64,000 nucleotides of DNA from assembly GCA_963931865.1 (NCBI GenBank), contig OZ007509.1:12118671-12182670 (forward strand). Direction: 5' to 3'. This document shows positions 1-8,429 of this stretch, in pieces (positions within the stretch are counted from its first letter, which is position 1; each line of letters opens with the position of its first letter). A program made the position numbers and the translations under genes. The stretch comes from Axinella damicornis (taxonomy: Eukaryota > Porifera > Demospongiae > Axinellida > Axinellidae). Under the pieces are notes generated by a model that saw nothing but the letters and a program-made list of their open reading frames with translations, was not told where the DNA came from and made no database searches.

Positions 1-379
1 ACTCGAGGAAATTCAGCCGCCAAGTTGGCATACATTCCGTATTCTGACATCAGCTGCAATGGATTTACAGGCACTTTTCCAGGTGCTCCCTTTCTTGTGG
101 ACGCCGGCTACACCAGGATACCTTAAATGTATGAAAGGACTACTTGCAACAGTGATCGTGCAGAATCAAGGGATAGGCACTTACATGTAAGGGTCACCTG
201 TAGAAGTGGGATAAAGATCTTTGATCGCTTGATTAATCCCTTTCAAAGTTCTTGATTGCTTGATTACAGGGGTTCAAAGGACACAAAAGTAACCATGCAT
301 CCAAACAGCATTTGCTGACTCTACAGGCGACACATGACTACCCCTTGAGCCTCAAATCAAAACAAATGTACATGTGTAC
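1..379 (-). other. COX18 intron and edge sequence
   Basis: This lies 3' (minus strand) of the COX18 first coding exon. I see no further COX18 exon here, so the remaining exons should lie beyond the left edge. The stretch has a diverged second copy around 24120-24370: both contain the phrases TGCAGAATCAAGGGATAG and TTGATTAATCCC in the same order. Confidence 0.45.
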
Positions 380-841
380 CTCCTTTTTCACTCTTCTGTT
401 TGCTTCCTTATGTGGTACATTTTCTCGTCTACATTTCGTCACCACGTTGTGCTTTACGGCTTCCTGGTACTCCTTCAGAGTGGGCATGAGGAGCTCCATC
501 TTGGTGAGGATCTTGTTCTGATGGATGGCCAACGGCAGAGTGACGAGAGAGCGCAGTACAATAGTAGTCATTACAATCACAGCCCACCATGGCAGGTGGG
601 TGTAGTGGTGGACTGCTTGGAAAAAACCCTCAGCAGCATGAATTACAGCATACGGAGCACTGCCAGAGCTATAGGCCCTCTGAAAGTTCATCCCTTGTTT
701 GGCACCCAGCGGAGCCTTCTCTACATGTCGGAACATAGTGTGGCTCCAGCTGGAGGAGATCGTTCTCCTTCCTCCCCTCCCACACGACAAGCATACCAAG
801 ACAGACCTGGCATGTACAGTCTGAACACTCAGAATAGACAT
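380..841 (-). CDS. COX18: COX18/OXA1-type mitochondrial insertase, first coding exon
   Basis: Members of the YidC/Oxa1/COX18 family insert proteins into the inner mitochondrial membrane; COX18 helps export the COX2 C-terminal domain during cytochrome c oxidase assembly. The exon encodes about 154 residues. It starts with an Arg/Ser-rich, acid-poor leader typical of a mitochondrial presequence. A conserved family core follows, including LPWWAVIVMTTIVLRSLVTL and PLAIHQNKILTKMELL, which is the first membrane segment and the start of the matrix loop. After KKE there is a clean GT donor (GTACAC), so the exon ends at 380 in phase 0 and the open frame beyond it (to 338) is read-through. The ATG at 841 is the first in frame with the leader. 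The gene is truncated by the window edge. A decayed second copy lies at 24368-24540. COX18 rather than OXA1L is preferred from the spacing of the leader and the PWW motif, but without the C-terminal half this is not certain. Confidence 0.7.
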
Positions 842-946
842 CTTGCATTGGATACTGTTTCCCCCAATCAGATTGAATATATGCAGTCTGCATCTGGTGG
901 CAAAACGGTGGGGCGGGGTAAGGGGTCAGAGATCAAACTGGCATCA

Positions 947-1140
947 TGATAGCTCCCATAGACTCTCTAGTCATAGCTAGCTGGCTGGCACCGACCGCGG
1001 GTCAACCACCGTCGACGACGCTAAATCTTCAGCTGTCGCTCGACTGCACGCACGTTTTGCCCTTTGACCCGATAATATACGGAAGAATGCGTAGCGATTC
1101 CACCCTTAGTATACGGGATCCCCAAGATCGCACACAGCTA
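947..1140. repeat. MITE relic between COX18 and its former neighbour
   Basis: It shares an internal block with the repeat at 2349-2580: both contain AAGAATGCGTAGCGA followed by TCCACCC and then TTAGTATACGGG. The ends are degenerate but still roughly inverted (TAGCTAGCTGGCTGGC against AGCACACAGCTAGCTG-like sequence). It sits where the promoter and 5' end of the divergent neighbour would be expected. Confidence 0.45.
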
Positions 1141-1194
1141 GCTGCTGAAACAGTGAAACTGAGGTCCTAGAAGTTTACTTGACAAGCAACAAAC

Positions 1195-1256
1195 AAGCAT
1201 CGGAACCAACACCAAGCCCTCCCGCCAAAAGGTGATTTGAGTGCTGAGCATGATTT
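1195..1256 (+). pseudogene. Relic of the 396-residue neighbour gene
   Basis: A short stretch with ACCAAGCCCTCCC and GCTGAGCATGATTT matches 25386-25440 inside the intact gene at 24782-25972, in the same orientation relative to COX18. Everything between the COX18 side and this piece has been lost or replaced by the MITE relic, and the reading frame is not kept. This marks the former position of the gene in this copy of the duplicated pair. Confidence 0.55.
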
Positions 1257-1277
1257 ACCTATATAAAGACTGCAGCT

Positions 1278-2175
1278 GGAAGTCTAAATAGAGCCCACCA
1301 TAACCATTCTGAGGGGGCTCTGTCACGCCGTGGACAGTCCCCCCTGAAAAGTGGTCCCCCCGGACTGTCCACGGCAGAATAATCGGTCCCCCCGGACCAA
1401 ATATCGCAGCCATACCTGGTCCCCCCTTGCTGTAGATGGTCCCACCCCATAGATGCGTGATCTGTTACGAGCGCTCGGCGGGGTACGTATTGGTAAGCAA
1501 AGATCAGTTTATTTCTGTACTTATAGAGGCTACACAGGCTACGAAGTCGAAGGAATGGTTTTGCAGCATTAAAATTACGAAGTGGCTATTAGGCGGCTTA
1601 GGGTATATTAGGGCCAGGGCCGGTTCTAGATGCGCGCGCATTTCCGGTCTATACCTAGAGTATGTAGTTAGTACTGCCGGACCAATAGCCATGTGCAGCG
1701 TTAAAATTATCTTCGTTGCATACTCTGAGCTAAACCGTGTGAGAACGAGTACGAGTAGCTATCATGCATGCGTGACTTATAAATACGTTCAGGAGCGTTA
1801 TGGGCTCCTGATAGTATAACTTGGACTACATGGCCTCCTGATGGACGGTGCAGACTCTCCATTCGCGTCTGTTTACGCTTCCTCGCTTCATAGTTGACCC
1901 TCCAGTGAATATTTGTGACTTGACAACTAGTGGGACCAATTACGGCAAGGGGGGACTGCTTACAGCGCCATGGGTGGTCCCAGGGGGGACCAATTATTCT
2001 GCCGTGGACAGTCCGGGGGGACCGCTTTTGGGGGGGACCAATTATAGTATGACAGCTCTAGATCTGGGTACATGCATAGATACTATGTGCATGTAGGCCT
2101 TAGGGTAGTTAGTGTATTCTCCAAGTTTGAAGCCTAAAGCTGGTTTAGTGTGGCAGTTAGAGGGCACCAAATACT
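1278..2175. repeat. Dispersed repeat, long copy
   Basis: It begins with AGTCTAAATAGAGCCCACCA and ends with TTAGGGTAGTTAGT, CCAAGTTTGA and CCTAAAGCT. The same start and end blocks occur at 36305-36445 with only about 60 bp between them, so this copy carries roughly 750 bp of extra interior, mostly the fold-back listed separately. No transposase reading frame was recognised. Confidence 0.5.
1320..2045. mobile_element. Fold-back element with GGTCCCCCC-rich inverted ends
   Basis: The left end (about 1320-1440) and right end (about 1925-2045) are imperfect reverse complements. The clearest pair is GGACTGTCCACGGCAGAATA near 1360 and its reverse complement near 1990, each flanked by GGTCCCCCC blocks. 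The interior (1445-1860) has short open frames without recognisable domains. It is probably nested in the 1278-2175 repeat. No clean target duplication was found. Confidence 0.5.
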
Positions 2176-2348
2176 TCACTGTTACATAAATTATGGTTGG
2201 GGGGGTTAGGTCACCCCCCAAACAAAGGAGGGTGGTCACGCCAATAGGCACCGTACTTACCGCAGAGTACGTATTAAGCGCCCATGGTTTGGGGACATTA
2301 GAACGCCACTGAACAGAGGGTGTGCGCTAGATACGCGAGGGGAGGTCG

Positions 2349-2580
2349 TGCCCACAGACTCTGCAGTCACAGCTGCGACCGTGGATCAAAACTTTGGCTG
2401 CTCTTTTGTGCGGCTTGACCGTTGACTGCGCTACTTCCGAGGCTTTGACTGTTGACTGTGCTGTTTTTCGGGCTTTGACCATTGACTTTGCGCGATAATA
2501 TACAGAAGAATGCGTAGCGACTCCACCCCTTCCTTAGTATACGGGTTACCGAGCGTGGTCGCAGCTGTGACTGTGGTGCT
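2349..2580. repeat. MITE with CAGTCACAGCTGCGACC inverted ends
   Basis: The left end CAGTCACAGCTGCGACC near 2364 and the right end GGTCGCAGCTGTGACTG near 2557 are exact reverse complements over 17 bases. Weaker symmetry extends outward (GGGGAGGTC on the left, GACCTCCC on the right). The interior is AT/GC-mixed and has degenerate TTGACNGTTGACTG repeats. A second, more decayed copy is at 947-1140. Confidence 0.6.
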
Positions 2581-2613
2581 TATTGAAGTGACCTCCCTTG
2601 ATACGTACTCAGA

Positions 2614-3462
2614 TAGTCTATCGAGCTAGACCAATATTCTCTCGCTTTCCGGAAGTTGGGGGCGGGGCGGAGAGAAAAGCGAGAGAGGGTCTAGCAGATG
2701 TCATTAGTATGCATGAGGTGCTGACGTAGAACTACTTAGCGGTCACGTTAATTGAACCGCAGTATCTCCACGTGATAGAACTTGATCGTAGTGCAGTGCA
2801 GTGAGGCTTGAGGATAGGAGCCCATGGCGTATAGTGAGATGGCTGTTGTTTGTGCGCTATGTAAAGTGCCCAAAGAGCGCTATCGATTACGGGAGGGGAT
2901 GCAGAAAGGAGGTGGGCCGATGGAGTTGTATCGCCAACTGAAACCAGTTGTTGATGATTTAGCTACCTGCAAGACTGTGTTCCGAGGTCGTGTATGTGTC
3001 TTGCCGAGGCAGCATACTCAAAGCCGCGAAACAGAAAGAGCGCTTTGAATGCTCCAGGAAAGAGCTTGTTCAGAAGCTACACAAAAGTTCCTCTGTGCCC
3101 GATTGCAACACGAAACGAGCCGAAGCCACAGTGAGAACTCCGCGTAGCTCGGGCTTTATTCTTTCATAGCCCATGTGACCGTAGTCCTTCCTCCACAGCA
3201 CGGGTAACAAGCGATGGGTTAGTTGATATTTCAGCTATCCAAGTCTTGAACAACGCCATTGTCCAATCAGCAAAACTCACAACTGTTCACAACTACTTAG
3301 CGAACGCATAATTTGCACGTGTTACTACTGGCTGAAAATCGCTCAGTAGAATCTGATTGGTCGGTACCTCATGCATACTAATGACATCTGCTAGACCTTC
3401 TCTCGCTCTTCCCTATGCCCCGCCCCCAACTTCCGGAGCGAGAGAAATTTGTCGATAGACTA
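2614..3462. mobile_element. 849-bp terminal-inverted-repeat transposon with exact 9-bp duplication
   Basis: The element starts TAGTCTATCGA and ends TCGATAGACTA. The inverted repeats run about 105 bp with few differences and include AACTTCCGGAAAG/CCGGAAGTTGGGGGCGGGGC-type sequence and GTCTAGCAGATGTCATTAGT. The 9-bp sequence GTACTCAGA flanks it exactly on both sides (2605-2613 and 3463-3471). Long inverted repeats with 9-bp duplications are characteristic of Mutator-like elements. No transposase is seen, so the element is probably non-autonomous. It carries the small open frame at 2824. Confidence 0.8.
2824..3048 (+). CDS. Open frame carried inside the 849-bp transposon
   Basis: A 74-codon frame starts with ATG in a reasonable context. 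The first 30 residues look protein-like and contain CALCKVPKERYRLREG, a CxxC pair followed by basic residues. A second protein-like stretch (VVDDLATCKTVFRGRV) follows. I do not recognise the family. It could be a captured host exon fragment, as in Pack-type Mutator elements, or the start of a decayed transposon gene. No intron boundaries are clear. Confidence 0.35.
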   Translation: MAYSEMAVVCALCKVPKERYRLREGMQKGGGPMELYRQLKPVVDDLATCKTVFRGRVCVLPRQHTQSRETERAL

Positions 3463-3569
3463 GTACTCAGACTAATCAGGCATGTAGTATCCGCCCACCC
3501 ATTCAGCACTGTATAAACAACAGTCCATTTTTTTGTAAGGTGAAATTGATCACAAGCAAGGTATGGCAC

Positions 3570-4063
3570 CAGAGGAGGTTGGCCACTGCATACGTCACGA
3601 GTAATTATTACCTTTCTGTCATGTGACAGTGGACGGTTATTAAAAGTTATTGCAAATAGCTGTATGATTAGAAGACCGTTTCTGTGGCTGCTGTGGAGTG
3701 CTCCCAGTTGGCAATCCTCGAACGCGCTTTGCAAATGGACGAGACGGCCCCGAACCTCCACTCTAGTCTCGCAGGGCCGACGTTTGCGGCACGCGTGGGG
3801 ACTGTCTGGACCGGGAGACTACTTCCACTCGTTTCTGCCATACCTCAGCTGAATCTTGAAGGGCTTGGCCTTTTATATTGACAACAGATGCCTACGCTTC
3901 CCTGCGAGTCGATATTCCAGGTGATTGCGTCGGGGCTCGATGTTGAAAACTGTCGAAACATTGTCTATGGAAGTACTGTACTTAACATTCATTACGTAAT
4001 CGGATTACACGTGACTTTAATGAGACCTGATTAGCAAAGGTCAACCTTGGCCGTCCTCCTCTG
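3570..4063. mobile_element. MITE with CAGAGGAGG ends and exact 9-bp duplication
   Basis: It starts CAGAGGAGGTTGGCC and ends GGCCGTCCTCCTCTG. GTATGGCAC is duplicated exactly at 3561-3569 and 4064-4072. The interior holds short overlapping open frames without family features. Two further members with the same ends are at 35928-36283 and 53036-53493. Confidence 0.75.
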
Positions 4064-4568
4064 GTATGGCACATGGATTGAGGTAAAGAAGGTCAGCGCA
4101 TTCAAATGTGCCTCACTCTTGAGTCTTCGTTAACGAGCAGAAAATTTCTGTTGCAAGCTACCCTGTCCTGTTTGAATGTTTTAGCAGTGAATGCAGAGTT
4201 GTAGACTGGGTCAGTTTGGCCAGACCATGGCTATGGGGAGAGACCCAGCCTGCCAAAGACCTTACCCAGACAGTGTTGTGCTTGACAACAGTCCATCCTC
4301 CTGTGGCAGTAAACAGCTACAGGTTGCTATGCATTCCTCCCTGCCTGGTAGGTACCCCATACCAATACTGATCCAGAGAGATCGGGAGCCATACTTACAC
4401 CTGTACCAAGTGTTTGAAAGTCCACCCTGCTATAAAATCAAGAGCTTGTTAGGAATCTTGGTATGTGAAAAGGTTCCTATAGATCTGTAAACTCTCCTTT
4501 GTGGAGGTATTTAGTAGTCACTGTGAAGTGGGTTGTCTAACCTGAACTGAGTTGTCCCATTTACACTG
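4064..4568. other. No gene seen
   Basis: A 99-codon plus-strand frame at 4191-4490 was inspected. It has no domain, no codon pattern I trust and no convincing splice sites. I see nothing else here. Confidence 0.4.
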
Positions 4569-4577
4569 GAGCCAGTC

Positions 4578-5035
4578 TAGCCTCGTTCCCAGGCCGTTTT
4601 GGGAGGGAGAAATGGCCTGGCAACTTCCGCGAGTTCAAACTGTTACTTCTGCTGCCAGAGAGTTGGAAGACCCAATCAGAGTTCAGATCGTTGTCACATG
4701 ACAACAGTAAACCGAATTGCGTCATGCGTTGAAACGTCGCAGTCACGCCCATTCATCACAATAGTTGATCGCTCGATCGCGCTAGTGTAGGTGCTCTGCA
4801 CAACGACTTCTGTTCGTTCGTCTTCTGCTTGCCTTCCGTCGCAGAACCTGCCCAAACAGTTGCTTCCATGAGCAGGAAAGAACCGTTCTCAGCCGGTGAA
4901 AATATCAGAAGTATCACGTGGCCTTCACTGCTTGAATGAGGTATGCAAATGCCGTGATGTTACGTCGTAAACAGTTGAACTCGCAGAAGTTGCCAGGCCG
5001 TTTCTCCCTCCCAAAACGGCCTGGGTACGAGGCTA
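4578..5035. mobile_element. MITE, TAGCCTCGTTCCCAGGC superfamily, 458 bp
   Basis: It starts TAGCCTCGTTCCCAGGCCG and ends GGCCTGGGTACGAGGCTA. The inverted repeats extend about 60 bp and include TTTTGGGAGGGAGAAA and its complement. GAGCCAGTC is duplicated exactly at 4569-4577 and 5036-5044. There is no coding capacity. It sits just upstream of the first recognisable PCCB exon. Confidence 0.8.
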
Positions 5036-6033
5036 GAGCCAGTCTGGACTAGAAGCTTGTGTAATCCTGGTATGCATCTGTCTTCCCACAGGAGTGGCTC
5101 ACAAAGCATTTGAAAATGATGTCCACGCACTCTACGAGTAAGTTCTCCATTGGGTCCCCACATGCATGGTTCTAGGACATTGCCTGCCCTGGTGGCGTGT
5201 TCACACCCCAACTAAATGTATGGATACCAAGACCAAGGGATCTGGAAACCCAAGGCCCTAGTTAGGCTGTAGCAATTAACTCAAGTGCAGCACAATAAGG
5301 GCCGGAGGATTTCCAAATCCCATAGATCCCATTTGATAGTCTAACCATAGAGCCTGTTTGGAAACAAGGGAGAAGTACATGTGGGAATGGAGCTAAGGGA
5401 CTTACTGAGCGGTGAATTGCTGGACCTCCGTGAGCTAGAGTGTGGATGGGATGATGATGACGATCTGATGATGTCTATGACGCATCACATTCGATACAGC
5501 AGGATTACTAGCCCCGCCCCTATAATGATTATCATGCTCATACCTTGAATGGATGACATGTAAACCTTAAGTAGGTCTCTTACCTCATCTCTAGTTTACA
5601 GAGACCATTTACTATCAACTCCCCAATTACCAAGCGCCTGGGAACGAAGCTAGTGTAGCAGTCCAGAAACCATGTTGTGATCAGTCAGCCCACCAATGTA
5701 AATATCATCCCAGTCGTCCTTGTAATGCAATTCTGCTGTAGAGTTGATCAATGAGGTTGTTTAAAATGGAAGTGTGGCTGTGCTGTTGTCATGGAAGTTA
5801 GCCGTGTTGCATCTGTGTTCGATTTACATACTCCTCAGACCAGCCCTATAACATCCTCAACATGATCCGATCTGTGGTGGATGAAGAAAACTTCTTTGAG
5901 ATTATGCAAGTAATATCGTTTGGGGCTTTTGGAGGATGAATGGCAGGACGGTGGTGCCAACCAACCCAATCAGAAAGCAGGTACAGATGTACATGACTTT
6001 ACGTTAAATTGCTGGAATGTGGAGCTCTGGCCC

Positions 6034-6102
6034 TAGCCGCGTTCCCAGGCTCCTCACCAGCTTTTTGTTGGTGGGGAGGAGCCTGCCCATGGGCATGAGG
6101 CT
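6034..6102. repeat. Short TAGCC..GGCTA hairpin repeat in PCCB intron
   Basis: TAGCCGCGTTCCCAGGCTCC on the left pairs with GGAGCCTG...GAGGCTA on the right around a CCACCAAC-like loop. It belongs to the TAGCCTCGTTCCCAGGC superfamily. A still shorter member (36 bp, almost only the two termini) is at 6360-6395. Confidence 0.55.
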
Positions 6103-6359
6103 AAGATGTCCCAGGTTCCTGCCCCGCCATGCAACAAGGATGTTGTTTTCTCAGACCATTCCCAGAATTGAGAAGAAGGGATAACTTATGGTTTGTAGGG
6201 GACATTTATTGTTGGCTTACTGTACAATGTAAGCAAATATAGGAAATGGCATTAATGTCAGAGCTGAAGAGCGTAGTAGCCAAATTTGCTACAGCCTGTA
6301 CAGTTCCTGTGCCACTGTATATGTGAAGGAAGAAATGCTATTGGAACTGAGTGTGAGCC

Positions 6360-6395
6360 TAGCTTCGTTCCCAGGCCAGCCTGGGAACGAGGCTA
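6360..6395. repeat. Minimal 36-bp palindromic MITE
   Basis: TAGCTTCGTTCCCAGGCC is joined directly to AGCCTGGGAACGAGGCTA, which is its reverse complement. It is a member of the TAGCCTCGTTCCCAGGC family reduced to its ends. The flanks both contain TGTGAGCC, suggestive of a target duplication but offset by two bases. Confidence 0.6.
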
Positions 6396-6768
6396 CCTGT
6401 GAGCCAGGAATTGTCTGTTGTGTGGCTTGGGAAGATCCAAACTAGTAGCTAGTGTCACACTGAGACTGATGAATGTAGGCCAAGAAACACAGTCCGTCTC
6501 ACTGAACAATCACACTGCACTGTCCAGTACATAGTGTCACGGTAGCCCTATACCTTGATCCATTCAGGCTGCCTGGACATTGTGTCCTCCACCAAGGGGG
6601 CAAGATTTGTCTGATGCTTTCAACATCCCACTGATCACCTTTGAGGATGTTGGCTCATTTTGTGGTAGCAGCATATTGAGGATTCACTTGTCCTTGTTAC
6701 CACAGCTTGTTGTTTGACAACAGTTAGGATGTCTTTGCTGGAAATAAGTACATAATTGTACCCTCCCA

Positions 6769-7452
6769 TAGCCCAATTCACAGGCCTTCTACATGTACAC
6801 CTCCAGTTATCAGTGTGCAAAAACAGAGGGAGAATGCCTGAGGAATCTTAGCATGTGATCCACGGCACGGCTTATGTCACGGATACTAGGGGGCAACTCT
6901 TGTATATATATCTCCAGAAACTGGTGTGGGTCTCCTATACCTCCAGAAAACTGGAGACTTTCCCCTGAATTCGAAACGAGGTCAGGGGAAGGTCCTACTT
7001 GTAAAACATATCCAGGTTCGAAGCAAAACCCCTGAGGATAGCTGTGATACAAATGGTGAAATTCTAAATAGTGTCGTCTTTTCGCTTCACAACTGCTTGC
7101 AGTTGTGAAGCGAAAAGACGGCACTACATGTATTTAGAATTTCACCACTTGTACCACAGCTATCTTCCCAGCTATGATGCAGCATCATAGCTGGGCATTT
7201 TCACATTTGTCACTCGGCAGCCCTTTGGAGTCATGCCTTGTAGCCTGGGTATGCTTCATATGCTTGGTGTAGCTCTCAGTTGGTGCTTGTCCCATCTTTG
7301 TAGTGCACGGAATGCAAGATCATGACTTGACTGTTGAGCTGGAAGCGTGATGCCTCAGACCACATGCTAAGGTTCCCCAGGCCTTCTCACTCCATTTTGC
7401 ATACTGTAAGCGACCAAAAACTGGAGGTATAGAAAGCCTGGGAATGAGGATA
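6769..7452. mobile_element. MITE, TAGCC superfamily, ~680-bp member with internal long hairpin
   Basis: The left end contains CAGGCCTTCTACATG and CACCTCCAGTTA. The right end contains ACTGGAGGTATAGAAAGCC and GGGAATGAGGATA. The same interior blocks (AGCTGGGCATTTT, TTTGGAGTCATG, GTAGCCTGGGTA) occur in the 29093-29616 element and, partly, at 35054-35285. The flanks TACCCTCCC and TACCCCCCT agree at most positions of a 9-bp duplication. It interrupts an intron of the PCCB relic. Confidence 0.6.
7037..7164. repeat. Long near-perfect hairpin
   Basis: The left arm (7037-7096) and right arm (7099-7164) are reverse complements over about 60 bases around a 2-base loop. The right arm has a 5-6 base insertion (CATGTA) and there are a few mismatches. 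The centre is TTCACAACTGC-TT-GCAGTTGTGAA. Transcribed on either strand it would fold into one long stem. It lies inside the 6769-7452 element. Confidence 0.85.
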
Positions 7453-7505
7453 TACCCCCCTAGTGCTGTCACTGATGTGGCTATGTCATTCCGAAGCCTT
7501 TGCTG

Positions 7506-7600
7506 TAGGGCTCCGCGATTAAATTGATTTTACCGATTAATCGATTAATTCATAAGCAGTAATTATTTGACAATTATACCTCAATAATCGCACAGCCCTA
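7506..7600. mobile_element. 95-bp hAT-type MITE
   Basis: The termini TAGGGCT...CGCGATTA and TAATCGCACAGCCCTA are imperfect inverted repeats. CTTTGCTG is duplicated exactly on both sides (7498-7505 and 7601-7608). An 8-bp duplication and TAGGG-type ends fit the hAT superfamily. Confidence 0.75.
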
Positions 7601-7640
7601 CTTTGCTGTGTTTCCTGTACCAGATTCTCCATGTGGTTAT

Positions 7641-7677
7641 GGGGAGGGGGGGAGGGGGGGGGGGGGGGGGGGGGGGA
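7641..7677 (+). repeat. Poly-G tract
   Basis: An almost uninterrupted G run of about 35 bases with two A interruptions. It is a likely G-quadruplex former and a likely site of assembly length error. Confidence 0.9.
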
Positions 7678-8429
7678 GTTGACGTAAGCCCATTTACATG
7701 GTACTTATAATCCTGATTCCAGTCCAGATTAATTACACCCTAACATGGTTCCTAATCCAGGGTTAGCTAGTCCACTGCTGGATATGGGGTTGGCAGTTGC
7801 TCCAGCTGGTGTGGTGTAGCACTTGGTGGGGCTTTGTAACACTTTAGGCAGCTGGTTTAATACACGTACATACCTCTGCAAAGAGCTATGCATGCCTAAA
7901 ATTGTGGGTCTACAAACTGGATTGGAATCCTAATTAAAGCTCAGTTCTGCAGCTGGGAATACAGTTTTCTTGCATGGGATGGAAAAGTATCTGTGAGGTT
8001 CGCTGATCCTCTTTGCTGACAGATTTTCATAGTCTCTGCATTTTCGTTGTTGTTAATTTGCTTTGCCCACACATGTGCCAACAGGTACCCATGAAGAGTA
8101 CAATGGGATTATCCGGAACGGAGCCAAGCTGCTCTTTGCCTACGCTGAGGCCACTGTACCAAAGATCACTGTGATCACCAGAAAAGTAAGTTTTGCATGT
8201 GAGTTTATGTGAGATCTCTGACAATCTAGCTTGTAAACATTGTAAACACATTTGTCAATGAGCTTGTTGTTATTGTTCTAGACTATGAGGAAAATGCTCT
8301 TCAGAAACTCTGACCACTGACTTCTTCTGTGCATGTGTTTATCCACTTCCACACGCACACAGAACTAGTTGCTCTGGAGAAAGAGTATGAAAGCACATTG
8401 TGCACTCCATTCCAGGCAGCTGCTAGGGG

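Larger units (their letters stand above)
5092..8428 (+). pseudogene. PCCB: Decayed propionyl-CoA carboxylase beta subunit
   Basis: PCCB is the carboxyltransferase subunit of mitochondrial propionyl-CoA carboxylase. Five exon-like blocks appear in family order: 5092-5137 (GVAHKAFENDVHALY), 5839-5980 (NILNMIRSVVDEENFFEIM, then NGRTV), 6568-about 6665 (GCLDIVSSTKGARFV, then DAFNIPLITFEDV), 8085-8185 ([20 protein letters not shown], then [11 protein letters not shown]) and 8363-8428 (ALEKEYES, then PFQAAARG). Most keep AG/GT splice sites. Several features point to decay. About 8 bases are missing between ARFV and DAF, which shifts the frame into a stop. The PNYAKN segment is lost after FFEIM. The exon expected between ITRK and the 8363 block (the YGGAYDVMSS region) is absent from the 177-bp gap. 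The N-terminal carboxyltransferase exons are not found upstream, and nothing follows 8428. Its introns hold several MITEs. Confidence 0.75.

Noticed and set aside
4191..4490. 99-codon plus frame upstream of the PCCB relic, considered as an N-terminal PCCB exon
   Set aside because: No similarity to the PCCB carboxyltransferase N-terminal region (no GGARIQEG or GPCAGGAVYSP-like motif) and no splice sites.
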